Notes: generated by a model not told the origin, from the sequence alone. A stretch of DNA of 64,000 nucleotides from Rhyzopertha dominica (GCA_025024175.1 QCXZ01000001.1:496001-560000), one strand, 5' to 3'; counted from the first letter of the stretch, positions 1 through 12,992 are shown. A program made the numbers and translations.

Positions 1-3000
1 CCTCGATTCGAACAAATTCCACAACCAATGTAATGCTCTCATCCATTTTCATATTATAAGACTGTGTGCCTACTAGTTCCTCATCCTCCTGCCCTATTAC
101 CAGATAAAATGGATGTTGCAAAAATATATCAACATCTATTGATAAATGAGATCTGTTAGTGATCGTCACTTCATCTGAAAAGTGATGTGTAACACAAGAT
201 TAGGAATTATTAGGCAATGCTCGCCTCTCAACATAGCGACAATGTTGCCGGGGTAGATATCTATCCTAAAATTCATTTCTGGCTTTGTCATTTCCACACA
301 GGGTTCGACAAATGTCGCACTGATTATACTCGTCATTATGATTACTCTTTTGTTACATCCCTCTATATTTGCATGGCAGTAAAAGTCTTCTTCGACATAA
401 CCGGGTTTTTTGGTCATGCCCTTTAGCAACAGTAATGAACAGGATGCAGTTGGAAGATCTATGTTATCAGGCTTAATGGTGAATATAGATCTGGAACACA
501 TTAACTATGCTATATTTGTATGACTCAAGAACAAATGGTAAAAGATATACCCATCACATGGTTTAATATAGAGAAACTGTACCAGGAGGCAGGAAAAGTA
601 AAGTATAGGGTGCTATAGGTGCTAAATATGAAGTTACGAAGACAGGAGAACAGAGCTTCAGAACCTATGAACTAAAATACAGACATCTATCAGAGAAACA
701 GTGAAACAGGAATAAAATAACTCCTACTATACATTACAGTAAATATTCTTGGTAGCAAACATCAGACACTAGCTCAAAAATGGCAGATATGAATACATTT
801 CACACAGCGGTCTATAGATACTAGTTATAGCTAATTAAAGCAGATACCGCTTATCTTTTATCTTCCTATGTACTGCACAAAAGATATAAATACACTTTTA
901 GTCTTATGAACCAAAGGAAAAGAATCTGTGTCCAAGAACCTCATATTTAAATTTCAATACAGCACTATTTTACTAATTATCATTATTGTTTTAGAAAAAG
1001 AATATTAAAAAGACCAATTTTGGGCATAATTGCTGAAAGAGATTCAAGAAAATCTGTGTCGGTTTACAATATCTAAGAGTTCTATTTTAGTTAAATTTTT
1101 TCACTATTTCAGAATGATACAAAGTGTTGTCCATAAAAGTGTGGGAGGCAAATGTGCAAAGAAGGAAAATAAGGGGAGGATTACATGGAATATGACAATG
1201 ACAGAGGCATTAAAGATAAGAATCCTCACCTGGGAAGAACCTAGAAAGATAACAAAGATCAGGACTAAGTGAAAGAAAATCGTCCACCAAAAAGATAGTA
1301 AATAAGAGACACTGCATACCTTTACACTCAATGGGTAAAAAGACAATTAAATACATATGTCAAGTCTCTTTGCCACACCCTGTATATTGATGCATAAAAC
1401 ACTAAAACCAGAATAAATTTGTTTAAAAATAAATTTGTATTTTCAAGAATAAAAGCATCATGTTACTACTGAAGGTAATATTAATTAATAAAATACATAC
1501 GGTATTTCAAAAGAATCATCTTGAACCTTCATGGTTTTTAGGACTTTCTGTCGAGACCATATGAGTCTGTGCCCCTTCCTACCACAATTGCTGAGTCTAA
1601 GTTTATAAACAAAGTTCTTATGTGTCATAAGATAGCCCAGGTTGAATTCAGGACATATCTGTGGTTCAACAAGTATGCTAGTACCTACACCAAATGTTTC
1701 AAGATCACACTTGATGGGTTCAGCCTGTTGAACTTCAAATGTCAGTGTGTCGCAGTAGCGCCCGGGGTTCGTTAGATATACTGAAACCACAACCACTCCA
1801 GTAGCTTCAGGTTCTAACTGCATAATTGGTGGGTCCACCACAAAGAGGCTTTTGGTAGGCTGCAAACGGATTAAATAAGTTTATTTATTAACTAATACAA
1901 TGATTTCCATTTGTAAGCGTAGTATAACTTTGGGCAATTTTCCAAAGGAACAGTTACTAGTGTTATTAGTCTAACGAAATTGTTGTTGATTTTTTTTTTA
2001 TTAAAGTGGTTTTCCACGTCTTCTCAAGATGCACTAAATTCTTTCTCTGAAANCGTTTTTTTTTTATTCTTNTTTTAACTTCACCTTACAACACTAAAAG
2101 AAATCTGAATTACCCAACCTTTTATCAATACAATTTAGCTGGGCTAATTGTATATTATTATAACATTAAAATGCAGGTTTAGAAATTAAAAAAACAAACT
2201 GAGCTACTTACTAGTTTAGCTACGATGTTTGCCGGAATTGGTGATTCATTAGCAACTACCACTTCCCTTTTTTCAGTTTGTAAAAGAGTAACTTTACCGA
2301 AGATTAGTTGTTGTGGTTGTATAGTTACAAATGGTCCTTGTCCGATACACTTTATTTTGCAATAGTGCACAGGTTCAGCACCAAATAACATTACACTGAA
2401 ACAATATCTTAAATTAAAAAAAAATGCAACAAGTAAGTATTTCATCTGAGGATAGTTTTCGTCCTTTATAGATGAGCATGTTTTTATAAATTTTGCTTAT
2501 TAATATTTAACCCACACAGATGTAAACAATACTTGAATAGTTGAATTTTTCATGAGTAAAAAGGAAAGGTAAAGATTTTATGCCCAATAAGTCTATTCAT
2601 TTCTCTAATTACAAATGAACATTTTCACAAACCAAGGACAACTTTGCTCTATTTACTTGGTATTTTTGCAATCTTTACAATCATTATTTTGGTTTCAAAA
2701 ACTACTGTGCTAGGACATGATATCAAGGGCATCTGACTCAAAAAAAAATTCTCACCGCCTACAATATATGTACCTAACAGCTATCGTTCAAGACAGGGGA
2801 TTATTGGGAAAAAAACCATTGTATTGTCCCAAAAACTACACAATTTTATTATTTATTATTTACCTTGTTCTTTTCACCATTTTATTTGAAATATCAAAAA
2901 TTCACCTAAATACTTTTATAATAATATAAACCATAATGAGTTCTTACTCAAAAGGCAATTCCTCCTGCCCTAAAACTGTAGTAAAAATGTTCAACGGTAT

Positions 3001-6000
3001 TTCCACCTGTTGATATGGTTTTAGAAAACCTTCCCTACAAGTTGTTGTATAAGACAAACCCGACTCAGGATACATCTAAAACAAAACCTATTAAGTTGCA
3101 TCAAACTTGCCAGTGTATGCTCCTTTACCGCAGACGACATCACATAAAAGTAGCCAGGTAATGCACTTATATTTTTTAAAGTGATCGTTCTTGAATATGG
3201 AAACGTTATGAAGCAAAACCTAATATTAATTTCCTGGGGTGTGCATGTTAGTACCGGAACTTTCGACTCGTACGCTGCTTCCAAAATACTAATAAATGAA
3301 TCTGAATCCCACATTCGTATGTGAATTGGTACCTTGTTTTGTCTAATTATATTTGCCGTCAATGTTACCTGAAATGTAAATATGTTGGTTAAGATTAGCA
3401 ATCAATTATAAGTAATTATTAGGATATCGATATCTAGCTGACCTTTACATTCAGATTAAAAAAATACACAGAATGTCCCATATTTAAGATATGATGTAAT
3501 TTATTTTCTTTTTAATGTCAACCCTTTAAGCATGTTAACTATGTTAAGTAAAAAATTTTTTCATATAACTAAAACAATTCCCTGATACTTTTACTTCAAT
3601 AAATGCGTAGTATTTGTCCATTCACTATTTGACAATACCCTATACTCTGTTTAAAAGATTACACACACCTTTCAAAATTAATCTTGTTATTGTTATTTTA
3701 CCACACTTAAATATAAATACCTGTTATACTGTAATATAATAAATTGCTTTTATTTTAGACAATGCTAAAAGTGGGCACTTTTGGTACGCATTGTAGTGCT
3801 AAAAAGAAACTTTTTACACACTTGCATGTGACAAAAATTTTATACATTTGGCAGGTTGATCTTAAAAAGAAGTGAGGTCTGGAGACCTGGGTGGGCCTTT
3901 AAAGATCAAACCGATTAATTAAGCAACAACTTATATGCTTAATTACAATACAAGCTTGGAATTTTTATACCAAATTAAAAAAACACATTATCTAGTATCT
4001 AGTGTTTAATAATACCTGTATTACCTGTAAAGTAACATGACTGTTTGGTGACACAAATCCCTTCTGCGGGGTGAATTCAAATTCTCTAGGATTGTCTATG
4101 GCATCACCTTTAATGATTAGTTCTGCATATTGCTGGCATGTTAAGGCAGGTATCTTGCCATCACTGGGTATTAATATCTCAAAAGGTATTGCGACTTGTG
4201 AAGGATTGGACAGTTCAACCTTTTTTGTTACAGAAAAGCCTGAAACATTGCTTTAATAATCTTACTATTCATAGTCGAGCTTAAACTATAATCATAATTA
4301 GGTAGATAACTTTACTGTATCGCCAAAGGAAGTGATACCTATTTATGCATGACGTACAATGAAGAAGTAAATAAATATTTAACATAACATTGCTCCACCA
4401 CAGTAATTATAGCAGTCTAAGTTATTTCTGGGTTATAATAAATCTGTCCTTTGGTTTGGCTATTTTTTCCTTGAAGTAAAATTAGTAATTAGATAGGTAC
4501 TTCTACTTCCTGCTTGTAGCACTAGATGGCACCACCAATCAGTAGTAAAAGCACAGAATGAACCCCAAAAACCTTATTGTTACTACAACAACTACATTAA
4601 CTACATATTTATTTGTATTGTACGAGCCCAAACAACTATAGGTTCGGACACTTGATATTTTTCAGATTAAATAATTTTTACGATATGTAAAACATATTTT
4701 TCAAATTGATATTAATATCTTCAAATACAACTATATACATGCTTACTCTGCGGAAAATGCATGAGTAGAAAAACATATTATGTTTAAGAAATTAGTGCTT
4801 ATTCAACACTATAACAAATTCGTTGTCAACTAAATCTTCGGACACTAATGTTATTCATGAGATATTTTAATCAGGGCGGCTATGAAACAAAACATAATAT
4901 TGGAAATTAATGCGACACCGCTTCTGTCAGTTTTGCAGTTAATTTTGTTATGTGCATAATAAATAATGGCTCGAGGAAAAGTTGCGTCTAGATGGTAACA
5001 GTGGGCAAAAAATCGCAAAAGATCTCGATTTACCTGTGTCAAGTGTTGCTGACATTATCAAAAAATATTCATCAAGTNGTTCTGTTGCAATTGGAAAAAG
5101 CACTGGACGAAAATGAATAATTAATGACAGAGATGTTCGAGTTTTAATTAGCATCGCAAAGGAAAATCGCCGGAGTAGTCTACGAGATTTAAATGCAATA
5201 TGGTCAGAAAGAATACAGAAAAGAGCTTCTACAGAGACTACTCGTAAATACCTCAGAAAGCGGGGCTATAAATTTTATAAAGTAAGTTTAAGAGGTAAGT
5301 CTCTTGTACTCAAAAAGTAAAATTATATTAATTATTCAACAGGCAAAAGAAAAACCACTGCTGACTATCCGCCAGAAACAAAATCGACTAAAATGCGCAA
5401 AACAAAGACAAAATTATGAACAAAGACAATGGAACAGCATCATTTTTAGTGATGAGTCAAAATTTGATGTATGCGTCGGTGATATGCGAAAGAGAGTGAT
5501 TCGTAACAAATCTGAAACTTACCACAAAGACTGTTTAAAACGGACTGTTAAGTTTCCTGCTAGTGTTATGATCTGGGGATGTATGTCTTCGAAAGGTGTT
5601 GGATCTTTGCATTTTATAGATGATACTGTGAATGCCCAAAAATACATTGATATATTGAGAACCAATTTACTCCCATCAGTAGAAATTTTAGTTGATGATG
5701 GCGAATGGACTTTTCAACAGGACGGCGCATCTTCGCATACCGCGAAAATTACAAAACAATGCTTTCAAGACAACTCTATTAACATTCTGGACTGGCCCTC
5801 CAGTAGCCCGGATCTTAATCCTATAGAGAATCTTTGGGCCATAATGAAAAGAAAGCTAAGAAAGGATCCCCAAAGAAATATTGAAGGTTTGAAACAAAAA
5901 ATTTCGGAAATCTGGGAATCTATAACTGCAGAGGACTGTCAAAATCTGTTAAATACAATGTCTGAACGAATAAAGGCAGTAATTAAAGCCAAAGGGAATG

Positions 6001-9000
6001 TAACTCAATATTAAGGTGGTCTGTCCGAAGATTTAGTTGACAACGAATTTGTTATAGTGTTGAATAAGCACTAATTTCTTAAACATAATATGTTTTTCTA
6101 CTCATGTGTTTTCCAAAGAGTAAACCTGTATATAGTTGTATTTAATGATAGTAATATAAATTTGAAAAATATGTTCTACATATCGTAAAAATTACTTACT
6201 CTCAAAAATATGAAGTGTCCGAACCTATAGTTGTTTGGGCTCGTATTGCTTAATGCTTTCAAATGCCTACCTGTAGGTATAACACCAAAATCAATGAAAG
6301 GAACACTAAAACTTATCATTGGACATATTATAAGCCCCCTAAAAATGAAGGATATAATAGCATCATGGAAGCAACCCTTTACAGGCATACTTTAAAGTGA
6401 ATGTTAGAAGTTCTCCAGAATCCACAACAAGGAACTCAATCTGTTCTATAAACTTCCCAGGATTTCCACTTGAAAATTCGATAACAAAGGCTTTATATTC
6501 ACCAGGTTCCAAGTACAATCTGTTTGGGAAACACGAAATTTCTCCCCCAAAGGTAGTATTAGCTGGCTTATATTCAATAACGGCCGGGATACATCCTGAA
6601 ATATGTCAGATGAAAGATGCCAAACTCGGATTTCAATCATGTTTTCACACCCTTGTTGGCAAGTACGACTTCATACTGGTGTTCAGTATAAATGAACAAA
6701 TTATTTGCATTTATTTCTTCAACATTTAATACGACTCGTGGTCCCAATCCTGCACCGTGTAGCTTCAAAGGTATCCGTTGCTCACTTCCAGTTATATCCA
6801 AGTATGCCGTTTTAACATAATCTTCAGCCTTGTCGGGGCAAAACAACAATGTATATTCAAATGTACTGTGTGGCCACACCTCACCAGTCTGAAACAATCA
6901 ATCAATCAGATTTGCCGATTCATTTATAAATAAAGTAACATAACTAAATATCTGCTTTAAGCAAATCCACCAGTTTACAATACTTAAGAGAAAAATTATT
7001 ATTTTATTAATTATCTTAAACTTAATATAACTTACAAGTGGAAGTATCTGGAAATGAGGATGTTTAAACAAGAACTGATTGCTGGATTCAAATTCTTCAA
7101 TCTCATCACTCAAAATTCGTTCACACACTGATACGTGGCCTTCATGAGTAATCACTTCGTATGTTTCCAATTTATTGTCCCTGCAACTTTGATGTTCCTT
7201 CATAAACTTGCACTTATCTAATATATCTTGTGACTTATTTTTATCATCTGTATATGAAGGGTACTGTTTCCATTTGAATTTAATAATGTAATCACTGTTG
7301 TTGAACAGCTTCAGTGTTCTTTGGTGGGATAAAGCCATGTACGTGTCACTAAATCGAATCGAGTGCTTTTCCAACTGAACATCAGCCTTGGTAGCACTTC
7401 CACAAACGTCGATAGTCAGTTTCTCTCCGGATTCGTAGCGTATCAAAATTTCAGAGGTAAACATCGCCACACAGTTTGGTTTGAAACTAAGAGTGAATTG
7501 CATCCTCTCATCTGGTTGAATAATTCCTTTTAAAGGAAGTATATAAAATGGATGCCTCGTCAGAATGTTGAAAGAAGCTGGCACATGACCTATATTTTTC
7601 ACTAGTAATGTTTTTTCAGCACCGATCCTTACAGGAGTAGCAGGGAACTTTATTTGATCAGGAAAGTCCACCAGGGGTCTGTGACTGATAGCTGCAAGAG
7701 ATGTTGGCTTGTATTGCAGCATACATAAGAGTTAGGTACGCTATTTCATTTAGGTACAATTGATTTGTTAATTTGTCTTATTAGTTAAGTAATTTTTTCC
7801 CTCACTCACAATTGCATCTTATAATTATTTAAAAGTTTCCATTTTTTCTACTACGCTGACACTCTAAAATGTTTCATTCAATTGGATCATAAAGGTCTGT
7901 AAGAAATGGTACATACATATGATAAGATTGGGTTATTTTAAATATCAATGAGTATTGTTATTTCTTTTTATAATAAATTTCAAACTATTTATGATGCTAG
8001 TAATTGCAATACATGGCTAAAAAAATCCAATATAATAAAGCCACCAACATCAGAAATTGTGCACTTGAACAGTATCACAAATGACAAAATAAAAGATAAC
8101 TATGTTGGTTACCAAGCTGGACCCTGAGTTTTGCTATTTTCTCAGCTCATCAGACAGAAATACTAACTTAATAACCAACACAGACAGTACATTCTAGGTA
8201 CACAATCCTACAAATTACGAAAGTAATAATAAAAGCACAACAGTGCATGAAGCAATCTAGTGGATCCACTGCATAATATATATAAGTAATAAAAATACTA
8301 ATTAACAAAATTCCTTTGAAATGAGCATTAATTTGTTTTGTTCTTGTTTTTTTAACCCACACATTTATTTATATACCTTACCCATAATAGGAACAACAAA
8401 AGATTCCTTTTCTGTAACAAAGGTAATGTGATGTTCATAATCTCTTCGTTCTTCAGGACCAAATGTGATTTTCAACTGATAAGACATTCCAGGTGCTATT
8501 TTGGTACTCACAGATTCAGTGTCATGCTTTATGCAGAAATATTGAGAAGGTTTACTTAATATCTTCAAAGGTGTTGAGACCTACAAACATACACAATAAA
8601 TTATTCATCTAAAACTTTTAAGACTAAGAAGCTAAAGTCTTAATTTAGTACCTCATGACATCAGGTTGTGTCAAAAAAATAAATACACTATAAATATGCA
8701 TATTATATGTTTATGTGAAAACATGATTAAAAGTGAACATAAAAAACTGAACATAAACTAATAGCTAAACTAGTTCAAATGAAATGTAAATAGGTATGTA
8801 ATAACTGTTAAACAGACACACAAAAATGCAGTTTTCTCTCTTTAATCAAAACTGATATACAAGGACATAAAAAAGTTTCAGTGATTTAAAGTTGTCTGGA
8901 AGGCCTAAAAGATAAAACAAATTTAATAATAATAAAATGATATTACATAAATTGAAGCACCAATTCAAAGTAACAGTATTATTAAGCATACTTACATCAG

Positions 9001-9471
9001 TTAAATTAAGCAGATTTAGGTGCAGAGAATATGACACACCCGCAGCAAAGTTTTGAAAAATGACAATTTCGGGATTCACACGAAATGTTTTAATGTCCAG
9101 TTCATGCAAATGCTTCACTCGCCGACGAGCTTTCACCAACTTATCATACCTTTCAGTAATAGAAAGGGACATTTCTCTCATGAAGGTTGAAGGTCTTAAC
9201 TGCAATTAATCAACAGCCAAGAAAGCGTTTAATATTTTTGGCAACTTTTAATGTGTTCAATACTTGCCTTAATGTCTTCTTTATTGTCATCTTCTATGTC
9301 TAACAATATAGGTAATATATCCATAACATTACAAGAATATCCCTTACAAGTAAACATTGGATCTGAATCCATTTTTGCAGAAAAATATGCTAAAAGAGTT
9401 TGACAGCAAAAATTAGCATAATTCTGTTTGACACTACTATCAACAAGTGGCATATAGATTTGTTTTTTCAT
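1..9471 (-). CDS. Hydin: Hydin, ciliary central-pair protein, N-terminal part (3' end off window)
   Basis: Giant ASH/MSP-domain protein of the axonemal central pair; in insects expected in sperm flagella and ciliated sensory neurons (family knowledge). Coding exons, 5' to 3': 9268-9471, 8996-9199, 8382-8580, 7036-7691, 6651-6888, 6376-6595, 6271-6338, 4025-4239, 3129-3368, 2948-3075, 2212-2395, 1501-1859, about 186-490, then coding to base 1. Phases agree at every join up to 490. Recognisable Hydin signatures in order: PSTFMREMSLS near the N-terminus, LLVKNIGHVPASFNI, EVWPHSTFEYTLLF, LPGYFYVM, CIGQGPFVTI and FGVGTSILVEPQ. About 1,100 residues are present against roughly 5,000 in vertebrate Hydin. 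The start is the ATG at 9471; an untranslated upstream exon cannot be excluded. Oddities: a GC-AG first intron, introns of 37, 53 and 55 nt, and a reading-frame break near 185 where an intron or sequence error is unresolved. Confidence 0.88.
3835..3905 (-). pseudogene. mariner-like transposase scrap
   Basis: On the minus strand a short stretch reads FKGPPRSPDLTSF, resembling the WPPRSPDLTPLDFFLWG block of a widespread insect transposase family. It lies in the same Hydin intron as the Tc1 element. Nothing else of the element is recognisable, so this is a weak assignment resting on one motif. Confidence 0.35.
4623..6243 (+). mobile_element. Tc1/mariner-superfamily DNA transposon with 222-bp terminal inverted repeats
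   Basis: The element is flanked by TA (4621-4622 and 6244-6245), the target duplication of Tc1/mariner elements. Terminal inverted repeats run 4623-4844 and 6022-6243, beginning CGAGCCCAAACAACTATAGG, and differ at only scattered positions. It sits in the Hydin intron between the exons at 6271-6338 and 4025-4239, opposite to Hydin transcription. The good TIR match suggests fairly recent insertion, but the transposase is damaged, so it is probably non-autonomous now. Confidence 0.93.
4966..6014 (+). pseudogene. Tc1-like DDE transposase, damaged at the N-terminus
   Basis: The catalytic half is open from about 5343 to 6014: SDESKF holds the first Asp, FQQDGASSHTA the second, and SPDLNPIENLW the Glu (DD34E spacing), ending VTQY. 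Upstream, helix-turn-helix-like sequence (SGQKIAKDLDLPVSSVADII) is readable only in broken frames, with a stop near 5117 and an N at 5077. Between GYKFYK and AKEKPLLTIRQ there is a 61-nt stretch, 5282-5342, with a GTAAGT donor and a CAG acceptor that joins the two blocks in phase 0, so it looks like a genuine intron of the transposase gene. The stops and frame breaks make it a pseudogene. Confidence 0.85.
8103..8186 (-). repeat. small palindromic repeat with decayed hammerhead-like core
   Basis: Inverted ends TGTTGGTT and AACCAACA enclose, on the minus strand, CTGATGAG, a CTGAG/CTCAG stem and then AGCTTGG. The layout matches the other hammerhead-like elements of this window, but the essential GAA of the second core strand is replaced, so catalysis is not expected. 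It lies in the Hydin intron between exons 8382-8580 and 7036-7691. Confidence 0.4.
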
Positions 9472-10185
9472 AACTTATTATGGTGAGCCATGTCATGTAT
9501 CAGTTGGCCTACTCTCTGAATTCCTTATGACCTTAGAATTTTTTTATATATTTATTTACATTAAATAGCTACTACCATTAATATAAAAAAATGTCTAGAA
9601 ATTACTAGAAAAAAACTCAACCAGGACTAATTTTAAAGGAATTGTAGTGTGCAGTAATAAGCTTTCATATATGTATTTTATATTACTACTAGGTACCGGT
9701 GCTTTACCTAAAGACATAAAATAATAGTGAAATATCAAATACAAGATATATCGTGTTCCCTTATTCACCTGGGTTCAGTATAATCATCATATTTACTTAG
9801 TTGTTATCCTCTCTGTATGATAGGTATATAAATAAAAATCGGGGTATTCCCCGGATAAGATAAAAGACCAGTAAGAAGTACACTCATAGATCATACCGAC
9901 CAACGTTCACTTTCTGGTCATAATAGGAAAATGGTCCTTATAAAATTCTATGTGAATGGCCCTAAAGGTTTCGTTCGCTATTTCAAAAATTCAAAGACGG
10001 CTCAAGCGGAATATTATTATATTATTGAAACCATTTGGATAATACCTCATACCTCTCACATCTCTAAAACTCCAACTGACAGTAACGAGTTTTTGACATA
10101 TGTCAGGGTGTTCTGTTTATATTTTTTGTTAGAGGTTATGGCTAGAAATTTCCAAATTCCAAATAGGTAAATTTAAATAGAGGTG
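9472..10185. promoter_or_regulatory. intergenic head-to-head region between Hydin and mtRF1
   Basis: This 714-bp gap separates two divergent start codons and so should hold both promoters; they may be shared. No TATA box or other motif is convincing by eye. An 80-codon open frame (9931-10170) lies here without recognisable similarity and is not called a gene. The functional label is inferred from gene orientation only. Confidence 0.4.
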
Positions 10186-11554
10186 ATGTTGCAGAGGATA
10201 GTGTATATAAGTAAACTTTATAATAAACGTACTGGTTTTATCAGTAATAAAATCGTTAATTTAAACAACTATACCTCAAATAGTTACAAACTAAATTTAA
10301 AAGCGACCAGTACAGATTTGACTGAGTACGTAGCAAGGCTTCGTACAGAATATGAAGACTTGTCTCGAAAGGGTAAACTAACTCGAAGATTAGTAGAATT
10401 GCAGCCCATAATTGATATATTAGAAAGACGTGATGGCCTTATTGACAATATTATGAACTTGAAGGAATTACTTGAAGATCCAGATAATGACATCAAGCGA
10501 CTTGCTGAAGAAGAAAGGAAATCTTTTGAAGCTAATTTAAAGCTTCTTGATGATCAACTCGAAGAGGTGCTGTTGCCGTCTGACGATTTCGATTCCTCCA
10601 AGTCAATTCTGTTAGAAGTAAATGCTGGAGTTGGAGGACAGGAAGCAATGCTATTTGCAAAGGAACTATTTGAAATGTATTGTAATTTTTGTAAATATAA
10701 GGGCTGGGATTTAGAGCAAGCTGATTATCAGGTAGCAGAATCTGGTGGAGTTAGACATGCCAGTGCATTGATTTCGGGTGACAGTGTATTTAGGTAAGTA
10801 ATTAAATTACACAGAAATCATATAATATACATATGAAAACGTTACCGCATATAATGACATAATCATTCGGGATGCCCCAATTATACTTCAACATTGCTAC
10901 AGCAAATAAAAAGGAATTTTATTTAGCACATTTTGTTTCTTTTAATTAAAAAGTTAGGTGAACTATTGTTTCAGGTACTTTAAGTATGAAGCCGGAGTTC
11001 ACAGGGTGCAACGGATACCAGCAACTGAAAAATATGGGCGAATACATACCAGCACCGTCTCTGTTCGTGCACTACCCCAACCGGAAGACATTGATATTAA
11101 AATCAACCCGCAAGACTTGAAAATTGAGACCAAACGAGCCAGTGGAGCAGGAGGACAACACGTTAATACCACCGACAGTGCCATTAGGATAACGCATTTG
11201 CCCACAAATACTATGGTTGAGTGCCAGGTGGACAGATCGCAGCACAAGAATAGACAGATAGCAATGCAAAAGTTACGGACATTATTGTATGAGAGACAGC
11301 TGGAATCACAGATGGCCGAGATAAAGGCCACCCGCAAAAGCCAAGTCAAGTCTAACAACAGAAATGAAAAAATAAGAACATACAATTTTAGCCAGGACAG
11401 AATAACAGATCATAGATTGCAAAATTGTAATTTTCATAACTTGAAGGTGTTCTTGCAAGGAGAAGAGGATTTGGAAGAATTAATCCATAAATTGAATTAC
11501 AAAGATAGAATTGAAATGTTAATAAATGATGTAAATAGTGTTAGATATAAGTAA
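10186..11554 (+). CDS. mitochondrial peptide chain release factor 1
   Basis: Class I release factor that recognises UAA/UAG in the mitochondrial ribosome and triggers peptidyl-tRNA hydrolysis (family knowledge: MTRF1L/mtRF1a type). Two exons, 10186-10793 and 10975-11554, join with AG/gtaagt and ttcag/G in phase 2, giving 395 residues. The GGQ catalytic motif is present as SGAGGQHVN at about residue 260, followed by the RSQHKNRQIAM block; the preceding PCRF domain includes LEVNAGVGGQEAMLF and YEAGVHRVQRIP. The ATG at 10186 is chosen because it is the first in frame and opens a basic, Leu/Ile/Tyr-rich leader (MLQRIVYISKLYNKR) suited to mitochondrial import. Divergent from Hydin 0.7 kb upstream. 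The assignment to release factor 1 rather than ICT1 or C12orf65 types rests on the full PCRF plus RF-1 architecture. Confidence 0.94.
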
Positions 11555-12227
11555 ATTGTTTTCAATTAATGTGTTTGACTTTTATTGACATTTTGTAAAA
11601 AAATTTAAGTAGAAATTAGACGGCAATGCCACCTAGCTGCCTCAATGGATACTACTTGCTACTTAATCATGAAACATTTGCAAGCATATTCGTATAGTAA
11701 GGTGCCAAGACAGCTGGCTGAAATTAGCCTATTAAGTGCGTATTTCATATGTTTAACTTTTTGCTTGCTGTTTTTTGTACATTATGTTTTGAGACACAAA
11801 AATAATGAGCAATACAACATCCCATCTCTACAAATAAACGCGGATTTCTGTTTATGCGATTGGTACCGCATTTGCTCTACAGTGTATCTTTTATTTTTAT
11901 GATATTTTATAGAATTCGCGTGAAATAATGTACTACCATTCTCTTAGATATCTAAACCAACACAAAAAAAAACAGTGGTTGAAAAACTACAAGAGGAAAG
12001 CCTTTTAAAGTGCCAAAATTTCAACAACAAATAGGGATAGGGTTATTAAATGCCCTTATGTTGTATACACTGCTAAACCCAAGCGTCGACCAATAGCAAA
12101 CAAGGTTTAGTCGTCAAAACAGTTTTGAAGTTTAAACGAATAACGGCCCTTCGTGTCGGTGGTTTTATTTTCAGACATTTTACGAATAGGTATTATTGTT
12201 AATAAGTTAACGTGTGTGGATTTTAAA
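11555..12227. other. intergenic region between mtRF1 and centrosomin 5' exons
   Basis: Contains the mtRF1 3' UTR and no convincing gene. An 85-codon frame at 11645-11902 has a hydrophobic segment but no recognisable family. Bases 11604-11640 resemble the end of the composite repeat found at 30316-30322 and 56671-56699 (AAGTAGA, then a GCAATGCCA block), so they are probably a truncated copy. Confidence 0.5.
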
Positions 12228-12295
12228 ATGGACCCCAAGCTGAAAGAAGCTTTATTGGCAGAAGTGCTTTTTAATGATACTGACATCGCTGACAT
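12228..12295 (+). CDS. cnn: candidate alternative first coding exon of centrosomin
   Basis: ATG at 12228 in a favourable context (AAAATGG) opens MDPKLKEALLAEVLFNDTD and ends after 68 nt at a strong GTGAGT donor in phase 2. The exon at 25094 accepts phase 2, so the join is in frame. No family similarity was recognised. It could instead begin an unrelated gene whose other exons were not found. Tentative. Confidence 0.4.
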
Positions 12296-12992
12296 GTGAG
12301 TAAAGTAATATGGTTATGTTCTTTAATTGCAAAACCACAGTTTTTACTGGAATTGCTTAGTACACGAGGATGGTCTGTCATGCTCGTCAAGTACCTATTT
12401 AATTCAGTTATTTTTTTTTAATTGACTAGAGTACCTATGACCTTTGACTACAGAAATAACCTAAATTGGTCAGAAAGAAAATAGCAGGCACAATGGCAGG
12501 CACCGACATATATTATTAAATAAAATACGTTTGAAAGTATTTCAATATCTACTAGCAGTATCGATAAAATTCAAATTTTAAGTAGGTATTATTGGATATT
12601 CGCATGTGTTATAAAATCGATAGCACCGATTCTTCTTCGCTCTTTTTTCAACTTCAAACTTCGACAGTGTATCTGTGTCGTGTACGCATGTCTCATCTGA
12701 TGCTGTGGTCCATTAATGCGCCCGAGGCTGCACGGCAGTGTTGTTTACAGTAGAGGTCTGGCGGTTCGAATTGGTGGTGGGTCGTTATCATTCAAAATAT
12801 TCGTTGCACTTTTCCTTGCGTCGGTATCTGCACGTTGGTAAAACCCTAACGCATAGTAATGTCCGTGTAACACAACCCTAGTTTGTGACATTAGTATTTT
12901 GCGGGTTGTGTCCGCAGAATGTTTTGTGCAGAAATCGGGATTCAAGCAAGTGAACGCGTTGTTAAGTACGTCAATGTGTGATAACGCGAAAA

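Noticed and set aside
9931..10170. 80-codon open frame between Hydin and mtRF1
   Set aside because: No recognisable family or splice context; it lies in the presumed promoter region.
11645..11902. 85-codon frame with a hydrophobic stretch
   Set aside because: Composition resembles random A+T-rich sequence; follows a repeat scrap and the mtRF1 3' UTR.
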